Positions 33,332 through 42,482 of a DNA stretch of 64,000 bases are shown piece after piece. The stretch spans positions 1-64,000 of the forward strand of contig NZ_BOMH01000043.1 of NCBI RefSeq assembly GCF_016862095.1, written 5' to 3'. The position numbers and the translations under genes were made by a program. This stretch comes from Actinoplanes cyaneus. GTDB lineage: Bacteria > Actinomycetota > Actinomycetes > Mycobacteriales > Micromonosporaceae. Each line of letters starts with the position of its first letter. The stretch's first letter is position 1. Under the pieces are notes generated by a model. The model saw only the letters and a list, made by a program, of their open reading frames with translations. It searched no databases and was not told the DNA's origin.

Positions 33332-34306
33332 TTAGGCCTTTCCCGGGTGATCCGCGGGCAGCGCCTGGCCCGGCTGGCGTGCCGCGGCCAGCAGCGTCTC
33401 CGCCGCGGGTGTCAGCGAGTTCAGCAGCAACCGTCCCTCCCGGTGTGTCGCGACCAGCCCGGCGGCCCGCAGGATCCGCAGGTGCTGCGAGATCCCGCCG
33501 GGTGTGATGCCGGTCCGCCGGGCCAGCTCGGTCGTCGACAGCGCGGTGCCCAGCTCGGTCAGGATCCGGGCCCGGCCGGCGCCGAGCAGCGCCCTCAGTG
33601 CGTCCGGCAGCGGCGCCTGCTCCTCCTCCCACAGCGTGGCCACCCCGGCGGCGGGGTAGGCGAGCTGCGGCGTCCCCCACGACGAGACGGTGAGGACCGA
33701 CGGCCAGGCGAAGACCGACGGGACCAGGACCAGGCCGCTGCCGTCGGGTACGTCCGGTGCGGTGCAGTGCCGCTGGTCGACCAGGAGCGTGCCGCCGGTC
33801 CAGCGGACCCGCTCGTGCAGATCGTTGAGGACCGCGGCGGCGCCCTCGGTGGCCAGGTGGTGGGCCCGGCGGCGGACGTCGGCGTCGAGCAGGGCCCGCA
33901 TCCGGGGCCAGTCCGGTGCGATCGCCGTGTCCCAGTAGGCGGCGATCTCGTCGCAGAGCCGCGCGAGCCCGGTCGCCGGGTCCCGGAACAGGTCGAGGTC
34001 ACGACCGCCGGGCATCAGCGCGAGGTGTTCGCGGACGACTTCCGGATCGGTCCGGCGCAGTGTGGCAAGTTCGGCCGGGAGGCCGGTGGCCGGGCCGCCG
34101 GGAGGTGGGGTCAGGAAGTCCGGCGCATAGCCCCCGGCGGGCGGGACCAGCCGGGCCAGCAGGCCACCGGGATCGGGCCGGTCGCGCAGGGCCCATGTCC
34201 GATGGACGGAGGAGACGCCCCGCAGGCTGGCCACCACCTCCCAGAGGCACGACACGGCGAACCTGATCCGGGTGGCGGCGTCGGGCGGGAGAGCGATCGC
34301 GACCAT
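33332..34306 (-). CDS. ArsR-type regulator with DUF5937 domain
   Basis: The 324-aa protein has a long N-terminal domain (about 1-225; typical of DUF5937) and a C-terminal ArsR winged helix (LSTTELARRTGITPGGISQHLRILRAAGLV near 255-285). Such proteins are predicted transcription factors; no ligand is known. The start ATG 34306 is the first in frame. A TAAAAG lies just 1 nt upstream, too close for a leaderless start, so the start is not well supported. Confidence 0.82.
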   Translation of the reverse strand: MVAIALPPDAATRIRFAVSCLWEVVASLRGVSSVHRTWALRDRPDPGGLLARLVPPAGGYAPDFLTPPPGGPATGLPAELATLRRTDPEVVREHLALMPGGRDLDLFRDPATGLARLCDEIAAYWDTAIAPDWPRMRALLDADVRRRAHHLATEGAAAVLNDLHERVRWTGGTLLVDQRHCTAPDVPDGSGLVLVPSVFAWPSVLTVSSWGTPQLAYPAAGVATLWEEEQAPLPDALRALLGAGRARILTELGTALSTTELARRTGITPGGISQHLRILRAAGLVATHREGRLLLNSLTPAAETLLAAARQPGQALPADHPGKA

Positions 34307-34365
34307 GCTTTTAGTGTGAGCTGAATACCTGTCGCCGGGCGAGGCGCCCGCGCAGACTTCCCGGC

Positions 34366-35130
34366 GTGACTGACTTTCGTTCCCTGCACCAGCCCGGTTC
34401 CCCGCTCGTCCTGGTCAACGCCTGGGACGCGGCGAGCGCCCGGATCGTCGCGGCGGCCGGGGCCGCTGCCGTCGCCACCACCAGCGCCGGGGTGGCGTGG
34501 AGCCTGGGCACCCCGGACGGTGACGTCCTGGGCCGTGAGCTCGCCGTGGCGGCCGCCCGCCGGGTCGTCGCCGCGGTGTCCGTGCCGGTCTCGGTGGATG
34601 TCGAGGCGGGGTACGGCGACCCGGCCCGCACTCTGCGCGAGATGGCCGCGGCCGGCGTGGCCGGCGTGAACCTGGAGGACGGCGCCCGCTCGATCGACGA
34701 GCAGGTCGCCCGGATCGCGGCGGCGCACGAGGCCGCGCCGGGCGTGTTCCTGAACGCGCGGATCGACACGCTGCTGTTCGGGCTCGGTGACGTGGCCGAG
34801 GCGATCACCCGGGCGCGGGCGTACCTGGAGGCCGGCGCGGACGGGATCTTCGTGCCGGGGGTGACCGACCCGGACGTCATCGGCGAACTGGTGGAGGCGA
34901 TCCGGGGACCGGTGAACGTGATGGCCGGCCCGGGCGCGCCGCCGATCGGGGAGCTGGCGAAGCTCGGGGTGGCCCGCATCAGTCTGGGCTCGGCGGTGGC
35001 GCAGGCGGCGTACGGGCTGGTCGAGCGGGCCGCCCGGGAGACGTTCGGCGCCGGCACCTATCAGGAGTTGACCGGCGCGCTCGACTACGGCCGGTTGAAT
35101 GCTCTCAGTAATGGTGTCGCCAACGATTAG
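34366..35130 (+). CDS. Isocitrate lyase/PEP mutase-family protein
   Basis: The 254-aa TIM barrel has LVNAWDAASARIV, VDVEAGYG (metal-binding Asp/Glu), GVNLEDG and FLNARID. It lacks the long isocitrate-lyase insert, so it resembles PEP mutase-like or carboxyvinyl-carboxyphosphonate mutase-like enzymes and oxaloacetate hydrolases. No phosphonate genes are adjacent. GTG 34366 is the start; no clear SD. It is divergent from the ArsR gene (59 nt). Confidence 0.82.
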   Translation: MTDFRSLHQPGSPLVLVNAWDAASARIVAAAGAAAVATTSAGVAWSLGTPDGDVLGRELAVAAARRVVAAVSVPVSVDVEAGYGDPARTLREMAAAGVAGVNLEDGARSIDEQVARIAAAHEAAPGVFLNARIDTLLFGLGDVAEAITRARAYLEAGADGIFVPGVTDPDVIGELVEAIRGPVNVMAGPGAPPIGELAKLGVARISLGSAVAQAAYGLVERAARETFGAGTYQELTGALDYGRLNALSNGVAND

Positions 35131-35228
35131 TGAGCATTTCTTGACAGAATTCGCCGGGGTCGCACAAAGCTGATTCGCAGATTCCATTCCTAGGGTCGTG
35201 AGTGACCAATCGGAAGGAATCGGAAACG

Positions 35229-35495
35229 ATGATTCGCACTCCTGTGATGTCCGCCGAGGAAGGCGTTCAGGTCTTTGTCGACACGACCGGGCGGCGCAAG
35301 CGCCTGCTGGCGGTCGCCGGCGTCCTCGTCGCCCTTTTCGCCGCTCTCTACATGGGCGTGGTCGGCGCGAGCGTGGTGCAGGCCTCCGACTCGGCGCTGA
35401 CCGCGAGGGCGACGGTCTCGACGTCGGCGACCGTCGGCGCCTCCGCGACGGCGACCGCCACGGCCACCGCGGCGGCGAGTTCGGCGTCGGGCTAA
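35229..35495 (+). CDS. Small single-TM protein of polysaccharide module 1
   Basis: The 88-aa protein has a short cytosolic part (VFVDTTGRRKRLL), one TM segment (about 28-48) and an Ala/Thr-rich outside tail. Small proteins with a similar FVD.TGRR-TM pattern occur next to deacetylase-glycosyltransferase fusions in streptomycetes, as I recall. Its 3' end overlaps the convergent GH18 lipoprotein gene by 4 bp. GTG 35202 (5 nt after TAGGGT) is an alternative start adding nine residues. Confidence 0.65.
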   Translation: MIRTPVMSAEEGVQVFVDTTGRRKRLLAVAGVLVALFAALYMGVVGASVVQASDSALTARATVSTSATVGASATATATATAAASSASG

Positions 35496-36517
35496 CCCGC
35501 GTAATCGTGGAACTGGTCGGTGAACTGATATGTGGTCTGCGATATGCCGCTGCAATTCGAGGCCACCGAGCCGTCGGTGCAGTTGCCGTTGTCCCGGTTC
35601 ACCGACCAGAAACGGACGAATCCCAGGTCCTTGCCGGCGGCCCAGTCGAGCAGATAGGTCGCGTCGGCGGACTTCGTCGTCCCGCCGGAGTTGTTCACGC
35701 CGATCATCGGGGTGACGCCGAGCATCTCGTACAGTTCCGCGTCGGACTTCTCCGTCCAGATGCTGTCGAGATCGTCCTTGACCGCCTCGGCCGCCGTCGT
35801 CATCGCCCGGCCCCAGCCGCCGCCGGCCGCGTCGAAGTTCATCGTCATCGCGTTGACGGTCACCTCGGCGCCGGTGTCCTCGACGGCCTGCAGCAGCTCG
35901 ATCCCGGGATCGGCGAGGCCCGCGGTGATGCCTTCCACCGGCAGGGTCACGGTGATCGCGGTGCCGCGGGCCTTCTGCAGCGCGGCCAGCGCCCCGGCGA
36001 CCGTCTCCACGGTCACGGACTGCTCGATGTCGACGTCGAGGCGGTTGCTGCCGGCCGCGTCCAGAGCCGTCCCGTACGCCGTGACCAGCTGGTCCTGCGT
36101 GCAGGCGCTCTCCAGGTAGGTGCCGGTCGCCCCGCCGGTGGCGACGATCGCGCTGCCGCCGGCGGTGGTGATCTCGCCGATCGAGGCGGCCACCGTGCTG
36201 TCGCCGATCGCGGTCTTGCCACCCCACGTGGGCGTGCACGCGCCGGCGCTGTCGGCCAGCACGAACGCCAGCGTGAAGTCCGCCTGCCCGGTCTTGGCGG
36301 CCACGTCGGCGATGTCGAGGGAGCCGCTGACCACGTCGACGTAGGGCGCCGACCGCAGGGTCGCCGGGATGGTGGTCGCCGAGGCCGACGTGCTCGCCGG
36401 GGCGGTCGCGGAGGACGGCGCAGGGGTGGCCGTGCTCTTGTCGTCGTCGGAGGAGCAGCCGCTGACGGCCATCAGGAGAGCGGCGGCCGAGACGTACGCC
36501 AAGCGGTGTGAAGCCAC
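35492..36517 (-). CDS. GH18-family lipoprotein, chitinase-like
   Basis: The 341-aa protein has a lipobox (MAVSGC, Cys about 21), a Ser/Ala/Thr linker and a GH18 domain. The catalytic region is RLDVDIEQ, matching the LDFDIEG subgroup. FTLAFVLA and FVRFWSVNRDNGNC match the secreted chitinase at 12306-13499, so the two are paralogues. Membrane anchoring beside a NodB-GT2 fusion suggests that it trims or releases an amino-sugar polymer rather than degrading external chitin. GTG 36517 is divergent from the fusion gene. Confidence 0.85.
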   Translation of the reverse strand: MASHRLAYVSAAALLMAVSGCSSDDDKSTATPAPSSATAPASTSASATTIPATLRSAPYVDVVSGSLDIADVAAKTGQADFTLAFVLADSAGACTPTWGGKTAIGDSTVAASIGEITTAGGSAIVATGGATGTYLESACTQDQLVTAYGTALDAAGSNRLDVDIEQSVTVETVAGALAALQKARGTAITVTLPVEGITAGLADPGIELLQAVEDTGAEVTVNAMTMNFDAAGGGWGRAMTTAAEAVKDDLDSIWTEKSDAELYEMLGVTPMIGVNNSGGTTKSADATYLLDWAAGKDLGFVRFWSVNRDNGNCTDGSVASNCSGISQTTYQFTDQFHDYAG

Positions 36518-36614
36518 CCGGCGACTATCCCACCGGCAAATGCCTCATGTGTGCGGAATTCCTGCCGATAAGACCCCTGCCGGCGCAGCGCAGCGCGGCG
36601 CGAGGGGGAGATCG

Positions 36615-38765
36615 GTGTCCGCCGAGACGTCGAAAGGGGTGCGCCGCCGGCGCGTCCGGGTGCCCGTGCCACGCCCGCGCTGGATCGTGCTGACCGTGGT
36701 GCTGGGCCTGTTCGCGTGCATCCTGCTGGTCAACGGGATCGTGCAGGGCGAGTTCGCCCAGGACGGCGCGGCCGCCTCGACGAGCGACACCGGCGAGGTG
36801 CCGAGCGAGGCGCTCACGGGTGGCCCGATCATCCAGACGGACGGCACCACGACGACCACGGTCACCGTGCCGGACAACCAGATCGTGCTGACCTTCGACG
36901 ACGGGCCGTCACCGACGTACACGCCGGAGATCCTGGACGTGCTGGAGGAGTACGACGTCCCGGCCACCTTCTTCATGATCGGCTCGCAGATCGGTCAGTA
37001 CCCGGGGCTGGTCGAGCGGGTGAAGGACGCCGGCCACGAGATCGGCATCCACACCTTCACGCATCCGGACATGTCCGGCAAGGGCGAGTGGCGGCGCGGC
37101 GTGGAGACGCAGGAGACCCAGTTCGCGCTGGCCGGGGCGGCCGGGGTGACCAGCCTGATCTTCCGGCCGCCGTACTCGTCGACGGTCGCCGCGCTGGACG
37201 ACCGGACCTGGAACGTGATGGCCGACGTGGGTGAGCGCGGCTACCTCACGGTGGTGAACAACCTGGACAGCCGGGACTGGGAGTCGGCCGCGACGATGGC
37301 CGACATCGAGGACGCGGTCATGCCGGAGGACGACGCGGGCGCGATCCTGCTCTTCCACGACGGCGGCGGCAACCGGTCGAAGACCGCGACGGCGCTGAGG
37401 ACCGTCATCCCGGCCCTGCAGAAGGAGGGCTACACGTTCACCACGGTCGCGGCGCTCACCGGCAACAGCACTGTCAATCCCGCGGCGAGCGCCGGGGACC
37501 GCGCGATCGGCACGGGGCTGGTCGGCGCGATCCGGCTGGCCAAGGGTGTGACGATCGGGTTCTCCTGGTTGCTGCTGGTGCTGGGGGTGCTCACCGTCGT
37601 ACGCCTGATCCTGATGGTGATCCTGGGTCGTAGGCATGCCAACAGGTACCGCAGGAGCGCGGATCCGTGGGGTGGGGAGTACACCGAGCCGGTGACCGTG
37701 ATCGTGCCGGCCTACAACGAGAAGGAGTGCATCGCCGACACCCTGAGGTCCCTGGTGGCGAGCACGCACCCGATCACGATCGTGGTGGTCGACGACGGGT
37801 CCGACGACGGGACCGCGGAGATCGCCGAGGCGCTCGGCCACCCGAACGTGGAGGTGGTCCGGCAGGCGAACGGCGGCAAGTCCAGCGCGCTGAACAACGG
37901 CATCGCGCACGCCAGGACCGAGGTTGTCGTGATGATGGACGGCGACACCGTGTTCGAGCCGGACACCGTCCGCCTGCTCGTCCAGCCGTTCGCGGACGCG
38001 GAGATCGGGGCGGTGGCCGGCAACGCCAAGGTCGCGAACCGCAACAGCATGGTGGCGATCTGGCAGCACATCGAGTACGTGGTCGGCTTCAGCATCGACC
38101 GCCGCGCCTACGACGTGATGCGCTGCATGGCGACCGTTCCCGGCGCGATCGGCGCGTTCCGCCGGGAGGCGCTGGCCCAGGTCAACGGCCTCAGCGACGA
38201 CACCCTGGCCGAGGACACCGATCTGACCGTGGCGATCATCCGGGCAGGTTGGCGGGTCGTCTACGAGGAGCGGGCGCGCGCCTGGACCGAGGCACCGGCC
38301 TCGATGTCGCAGCTGTGGCGGCAGCGGTACCGGTGGAGCTACGGCACGATGCAGGCGATGTGGAAGCACCGCGGCGCCCTGTTCGAGAAGGGCCCGGGCG
38401 GGAGGTTCGGGCGGCGCGGGCTGCTCAACCTGGCGCTGTTCCAGACGCTGTTGCCGCTGCTCTCGCCGTTGATCGACGTGTTCCTGATCTACGGGCTGTT
38501 CTTCCTCGACCCGGTGGAGACCCTCGCCGCCTGGGTCGCGATGCTGGCGGTCCAGCTGTTCAGCACGTGGTACGCGTTCCGGCTCGACGGGGAGTCGCTG
38601 AAGCCGCTGTGGCGGGTGCCGCTCCAGCAGTTCGTCTACCGGCAGCTGATGTACCTGGTGCTGATCCAGTCGACGCTCGCCGCGCTCGGCGGGATCCGGC
38701 TGGGCTGGCAGAAGCTGCGGCGCACCGGCGGGCTCAACGCCCTGATGGGAACGCAGCGTTCCTGA
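36615..38765 (+). CDS. Bifunctional polysaccharide deacetylase / processive glycosyltransferase (NodB-GT2 fusion)
   Basis: This 716-aa membrane protein has an N-terminal TM (about 24-44), an extracytoplasmic NodB domain (TFDDGPSP at about 93; HTFTHPD; FRPPYSS), a TM segment near 310-340 and a cytosolic GT2 domain from about 355. The GT2 motifs VDDGSDDGT, MMDGDT, EDTDL (533) and QRYRW (570) are those of hyaluronan/chitin/PgaC-type synthases. C-terminal TM segments follow. It likely polymerises and partly deacetylates an N-acetylglucosamine polymer, reminiscent of streptomycete MatB. GTG 36615 has GAGGGGGAG 4 nt upstream; the longer frame from 36369 is rejected. Confidence 0.9.
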   Translation: MSAETSKGVRRRRVRVPVPRPRWIVLTVVLGLFACILLVNGIVQGEFAQDGAAASTSDTGEVPSEALTGGPIIQTDGTTTTTVTVPDNQIVLTFDDGPSPTYTPEILDVLEEYDVPATFFMIGSQIGQYPGLVERVKDAGHEIGIHTFTHPDMSGKGEWRRGVETQETQFALAGAAGVTSLIFRPPYSSTVAALDDRTWNVMADVGERGYLTVVNNLDSRDWESAATMADIEDAVMPEDDAGAILLFHDGGGNRSKTATALRTVIPALQKEGYTFTTVAALTGNSTVNPAASAGDRAIGTGLVGAIRLAKGVTIGFSWLLLVLGVLTVVRLILMVILGRRHANRYRRSADPWGGEYTEPVTVIVPAYNEKECIADTLRSLVASTHPITIVVVDDGSDDGTAEIAEALGHPNVEVVRQANGGKSSALNNGIAHARTEVVVMMDGDTVFEPDTVRLLVQPFADAEIGAVAGNAKVANRNSMVAIWQHIEYVVGFSIDRRAYDVMRCMATVPGAIGAFRREALAQVNGLSDDTLAEDTDLTVAIIRAGWRVVYEERARAWTEAPASMSQLWRQRYRWSYGTMQAMWKHRGALFEKGPGGRFGRRGLLNLALFQTLLPLLSPLIDVFLIYGLFFLDPVETLAAWVAMLAVQLFSTWYAFRLDGESLKPLWRVPLQQFVYRQLMYLVLIQSTLAALGGIRLGWQKLRRTGGLNALMGTQRS

Positions 38766-38838
38766 CCGGCCCGCCACGTCCGTGGACGCAGGCGCATTTG
38801 CGGATGACCCGGCAGGGAGCGTTGCGTAGAGTTTTGCG

Positions 38839-41355
38839 GTGACCGAAACGACATCCGTGCCCGACAAGCCCACACTCGACGGGATCGAGCGTAAGTGGCG
38901 CGAGGTATGGGCCGAGCGCGGCACCTACGCCTTCGACCGCTCGGCGCCCCGGTCGCGGGTCTTCTCCATCGACACGCCACCGCCGACCGTCAGCGGGTCG
39001 CTGCACGTGGGGCACGTGTTCTCGTACACGCACGCGGACGCCATCGCCCGCTACCGCCGGATGACCGGGCGCGAGGTGTTCTACCCGATGGGGTGGGACG
39101 ACAACGGGCTGCCGACCGAGCGGCGGGTGCAGAACTACTACGGGGTGCAGTGCGACCCGTCCCTGCCGTACGACCCCGCGTTCGTGCCGCCGGACACCCC
39201 GCCGAGCCGGCCGCTGCCGATCTCCCGGCGCAACTTCGTCGAGCTGTGCCAGCGGCTGACCGCGATCGACGAGCAGGCGTACGAGGACCTGTGGCGCCAG
39301 CTGGGCCTGTCGGTCGACTGGTCGTTGCAGTACAGCACGATCAACGACGTCAGCCGGGCCGTGTCGCAGCGGGCGTTCCTGCGCAACCTGGCGCGTGGGG
39401 AGGCGTACCTCGCCGACGCCCCGACGCTGTGGGACGTCTCGTTCCGTACCGCCGTGGCGCAGGCCGAGTTGGAGGACCGGGAGCGGCAGGGCGCGTACTA
39501 CCGGCTCGCCTTCGGGCTGGCCGGCGGCGGTTCCGTGCATATCGAGACGACCCGGCCCGAGCTGCTCCCGGCCTGCGTGGCGCTGGTCGCGCACCCGGAC
39601 GACGAGCGGTACAAGAAACTGTTCGGCACGGTCGCGACCACGCCGGTCTTCGGCGTCGAGGTGCCGATCAGGGCGCACCCGCTGGCGCAGCCGGACAAGG
39701 GCTCGGGCATCGCGATGATCTGCACGTTCGGCGACCTCACCGACGTGATCTGGTGGCGGGAGCTGGACCTGCCGACCCGGCCGGTGATGGGCCGGGACGG
39801 GCGCCTGCTGCCGCAGCCTCCGGCCGGCGTGGACGCCGAGCCCTACGCGCGCCTGGCCGGGAAGACGGCCTTCTCCGCGAAGGAGGCGATGGTCGAGCTG
39901 CTGCGGGCGGCCGGCGCGCTGGACGGGGAGCCGCGACCGACGACGCAGCAGGTGAAGTTCTACGAGAAGGGCGACAAGCCCCTGGAGATCGTCACCACCC
40001 GGCAGTGGTACATCCGCAACGGCGGCCGCGACGCCGCCCTGCGCGCCGCCCTGATCGAGCGCGGCAAGGAGATGACCTGGTCACCAGGGTTCATGCGGGC
40101 CCGGTACGAGAACTGGGTGGACGGCCTGGCCGGGGACTGGATCATCAGCCGGCAGCGGTTCTTCGGCGTCCCGTTCCCGATCTGGTACCCGCTCGACCAG
40201 GCCGGCGAGCCCGACTACTCGTCCCCGATCGCGGCCACCTCGCTGCCGGTCGACCCGAGCAGCGACACCGCGCCCGGTTACACCGAGGACCAGCGGGATC
40301 AGCCGGGCGGCTTCACCGCGGACCCGGATGTCATGGACACCTGGGCCACCTCGTCGCTCACCCCGGAGATCGCCGGCCGGTGGGGCACCGACGACGACCT
40401 GTTCCAGCGGGTCTTCCCGATGGACCTGCGCCCGCAGGCCCACGAGATCATCCGGACCTGGCTGTTCGCCACGGTGCTGCGGGCCCACCAGGAGTTCGGC
40501 AGCCTGCCGTTCGGGACAGCGCTGCTCTCCGGCTGGATCCTCGACCCGGACCGCAAGAAGATGTCGAAGTCCAAGGGCAACACCGTCACCCCGATGGGCC
40601 TGCTCGAGGAGTTCGGCTCGGATGCGGTGCGCTACTGGGCGGTCAGCGGGCGGCCGGGCACCGACACGGCGTTCGACACCGGCCAGATGAAGGTCGGCCG
40701 CCGGCTCGCCATCAAGATCCTGAACGCGACCAAGTTCGTGCTCCGCTTCGACCTGCACGAGGGCGAGGTCACCGAGCCGCTGGACCGGGCCATGCTGGGC
40801 GACCTGGCCGCGGTGGCCGCCGACGCCACGAGGCATTTCGAGGCGTACGACTACGCCCGCGCCCTGGAGCGCACCGAGCAGTTCTTCTGGACGTTCTGCG
40901 ACGACTACCTGGAGCTCGTCAAGGAACGCGCGTACGGCCCGGTGGAGGACCCCGCCACGCGTTCCGCGCACACCGCGCTGGCCGTCGCCCTGCGCACGCT
41001 GCTGCGCCTGTTCGCGCCGATGCTGCCGTTCGTCACCGAGGAGGCGTGGTCCTGGTGGCAGGAGGGCTCGGTGCACCGCGCGCCGTGGCCGTCCGCCGGC
41101 GAGTTCGCCACGGCGCTCGACCCAGAGCTGCCGGCCGGTCTGCTCACTCTGGCCGGCACGGTCCTCGGGCTGGTCCGCAAAGCGAAATCCGAGGCCAAGC
41201 AGTCCATGCGCAGCGAGGTCGCGCGCCTCGTCGTGCGCGGGCCGGAGGCAGCGTTCGCGCTGGTCAGCAGGGATGTGCTGGCAGCCGGCGTGATCCGCTC
41301 GGTGCAGACCGAGGCGGCGGACGGCCCGCTGACCGCCGAGATCGAACTGGCCTGA
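38839..41355 (+). CDS. valS: Valyl-tRNA synthetase
   Basis: The 838-aa class Ia synthetase charges tRNA-Val. It shows HIGH as HVGH (about 56), KMSKSKGN (about 574), MGWDDNGLPTERR and the editing-domain threonine-rich ETTRPE. The protein is somewhat short for ValRS, ending in a short helical tail rather than a long coiled-coil arm. GTG 38839 follows TAGAGT by 6 nt, implying a leaderless mRNA. A strong terminator follows. Confidence 0.93.
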   Translation: MTETTSVPDKPTLDGIERKWREVWAERGTYAFDRSAPRSRVFSIDTPPPTVSGSLHVGHVFSYTHADAIARYRRMTGREVFYPMGWDDNGLPTERRVQNYYGVQCDPSLPYDPAFVPPDTPPSRPLPISRRNFVELCQRLTAIDEQAYEDLWRQLGLSVDWSLQYSTINDVSRAVSQRAFLRNLARGEAYLADAPTLWDVSFRTAVAQAELEDRERQGAYYRLAFGLAGGGSVHIETTRPELLPACVALVAHPDDERYKKLFGTVATTPVFGVEVPIRAHPLAQPDKGSGIAMICTFGDLTDVIWWRELDLPTRPVMGRDGRLLPQPPAGVDAEPYARLAGKTAFSAKEAMVELLRAAGALDGEPRPTTQQVKFYEKGDKPLEIVTTRQWYIRNGGRDAALRAALIERGKEMTWSPGFMRARYENWVDGLAGDWIISRQRFFGVPFPIWYPLDQAGEPDYSSPIAATSLPVDPSSDTAPGYTEDQRDQPGGFTADPDVMDTWATSSLTPEIAGRWGTDDDLFQRVFPMDLRPQAHEIIRTWLFATVLRAHQEFGSLPFGTALLSGWILDPDRKKMSKSKGNTVTPMGLLEEFGSDAVRYWAVSGRPGTDTAFDTGQMKVGRRLAIKILNATKFVLRFDLHEGEVTEPLDRAMLGDLAAVAADATRHFEAYDYARALERTEQFFWTFCDDYLELVKERAYGPVEDPATRSAHTALAVALRTLLRLFAPMLPFVTEEAWSWWQEGSVHRAPWPSAGEFATALDPELPAGLLTLAGTVLGLVRKAKSEAKQSMRSEVARLVVRGPEAAFALVSRDVLAAGVIRSVQTEAADGPLTAEIELA

Positions 41356-41362
41356 TCGATCG

Positions 41363-41396
41363 GTCACAGCCCGGTTGTTTCCTGCCGGGCTGTGAC
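41363..41396 (+). terminator. Terminator after valS
   Basis: GTCACAGCCCGG (41363-41374) pairs perfectly with CCGGGCTGTGAC (41385-41396) around a 10-nt loop. It begins 8 nt past the stop codon. Confidence 0.8.
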
Positions 41397-41416
41397 GATT
41401 GATGTACGCTCCGCCC

Positions 41417-42031
41417 GTGTCCGAGGACAAGATCACCGGTCGTCCGTTCTACCGTTCCAAGGGCTTCGAGCTCCTGGTGCTCATCGTCGTGGGCGTGGTA
41501 GTCGCCGCCGGCGTGCGCACCTATCTGCTCCAGACCTTCTACATCCCGTCCGGGTCGATGGAGAACACCCTGCTCCTGAACGACAAGGTGCTGGTGAACA
41601 AACTCCTCTACCGATTCCGTGACCCGCACCGCGGCGAAGTGATCGTCTTCGAGCCGCCCGCCTCGTGGGGCGCCGGCCCGGGCGAGCAGGAGTACATCAA
41701 ACGGATCGTCGGCACCCCCGGCGACCACGTGATCTGCTGCGACCCCCAGAACCGGATCACCGTCAACGGCCAGGCGCTGGACGAGGACTATCTCTACCCC
41801 GGCGACGCGCCCTCCGACGACAAGTTCGACGTGACCGTCCCGGCCGGCCGCCTCTGGGTGATGGGCGACCACCGCTCGGACTCCGCCGACTCCCGCGCGC
41901 ACCTCGACTCCGACCAGGGCACCGTCCCGATCAGCCGGGTCGCGGGCCGGGCCTTCGCGATCTACTGGCCGGTGTCCCACTGGACGTCCCTCTCGGTCCC
42001 GAAGACCTTCGAAAGCGTCCCCAGCAAGTAG
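41417..42031 (+). CDS. lepB: Signal peptidase I
   Basis: The 204-aa membrane protease removes signal peptides from exported proteins. It has one N-terminal TM (about 15-35), the catalytic Ser in PSGSMENTL, the Lys in YIKRIVGTPGD, and the GDHRSDSADSR box. GTG 41417 is 6 nt after TACGCT; ATG 41402 is an alternative adding five residues. It is not next to rplS, so it may be one of several signal peptidases serving the many exported enzymes around it. Confidence 0.9.
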   Translation: MSEDKITGRPFYRSKGFELLVLIVVGVVVAAGVRTYLLQTFYIPSGSMENTLLLNDKVLVNKLLYRFRDPHRGEVIVFEPPASWGAGPGEQEYIKRIVGTPGDHVICCDPQNRITVNGQALDEDYLYPGDAPSDDKFDVTVPAGRLWVMGDHRSDSADSRAHLDSDQGTVPISRVAGRAFAIYWPVSHWTSLSVPKTFESVPSK

Positions 42032-42040
42032 GGCGCATAT

Positions 42041-42059
42041 CAGCGGCCGCTGGCCGCTG
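42041..42059 (+). terminator. Short hairpin after lepB
   Basis: CAGCGGCC (42041-42048) pairs perfectly with GGCCGCTG (42052-42059) around a 3-nt loop, 10 nt past the lepB stop. No U-tract. Confidence 0.55.
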
Positions 42060-42266
42060 CCGTCCCCTTGCACCCGGCGGTCGCCGGCGCACACGTCGCC
42101 GAGATCCCGGGCATGTCGATCACCGTGCGGACGCCCGGCTCGCTCAGCCGGAAAGGCCGGTCTTCGCGGGCGGCCAGGTCAATGCCACCACCTTGCCCGT
42201 TCCGGCTTGATCCAGAATGGCGTACGGGTATGTGAACCGGCTTTTGGGCGACCCCCATTGGGTGTC

Positions 42267-42294
42267 TTGTAAAAGAGTTCAAGTGCCCTAGCCT
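42267..42294 (+). promoter_or_regulatory. Promoter of polysaccharide module 2
   Basis: TTGTAA (42267-42272) and TAGCCT (42289-42294) are 16 nt apart, in an AT-richer patch. Transcription from here would leave a leader of about 180 nt before the NodB gene. Confidence 0.6.
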
Positions 42295-42300
42295 ATTTCT

Positions 42301-42482
42301 CGGCAGGGCGGTTTTCGTGACTCCGCCTGCCGGGCAGGTCGATCGGACGTCGCATGACCTGCTGCTACGGCGATCAATGCCCTGCATTCCACAGCGATCT
42401 CGTGGTCTCACCGGGCAACGCGCCGGTCGACGCCGCGTGCCGACGTGAAACCCGAACGAGTCATTCTCGCAATGGAGAAATC
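42301..42482 (+). other. Structured 5' leader of module 2
   Basis: The predicted leader starts with a hairpin of about ten pairs (42301-42311 with 42323-42332, one bulged G). Further GC-rich pairing potential follows around 42412-42450 (ACCGGGCAACGCGCCGGT). GGAG sits 6 nt before the ATG. A regulatory RNA is possible but no known class is matched. The open frame from 42354 through this leader is not protein-like. Confidence 0.45.

Noticed and set aside
34366..35130. Phosphonate biosynthesis locus (PEP mutase)
   Set aside because: No phosphonopyruvate decarboxylase or other phosphonate genes nearby; the family is broad.
35202..35228. Leaderless start GTG 35202 for the small TM protein
   Set aside because: TAGGGT is only 5 nt away, shorter than the other cases, and the added residues are not convincing; kept as an alternative.
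35492..36517. Inactive GH18 because the first Asp of DxxDxDxE is missing
   Set aside because: A GH18 subgroup with motif near LDFDIEG naturally lacks it and keeps the catalytic Glu.
36369..36614. N-terminal extension of the NodB-GT2 fusion
   Set aside because: It overlaps the divergent GH18 gene and lacks protein character; GTG 36615 has a strong SD.
42380..42482. c-di-GMP (GEMM) riboswitch upstream of the deacetylase
   Set aside because: GGGCAA followed later by GACGC is loosely similar, but the GAAA tetraloop and the receptor/second stem of the consensus are not visible.
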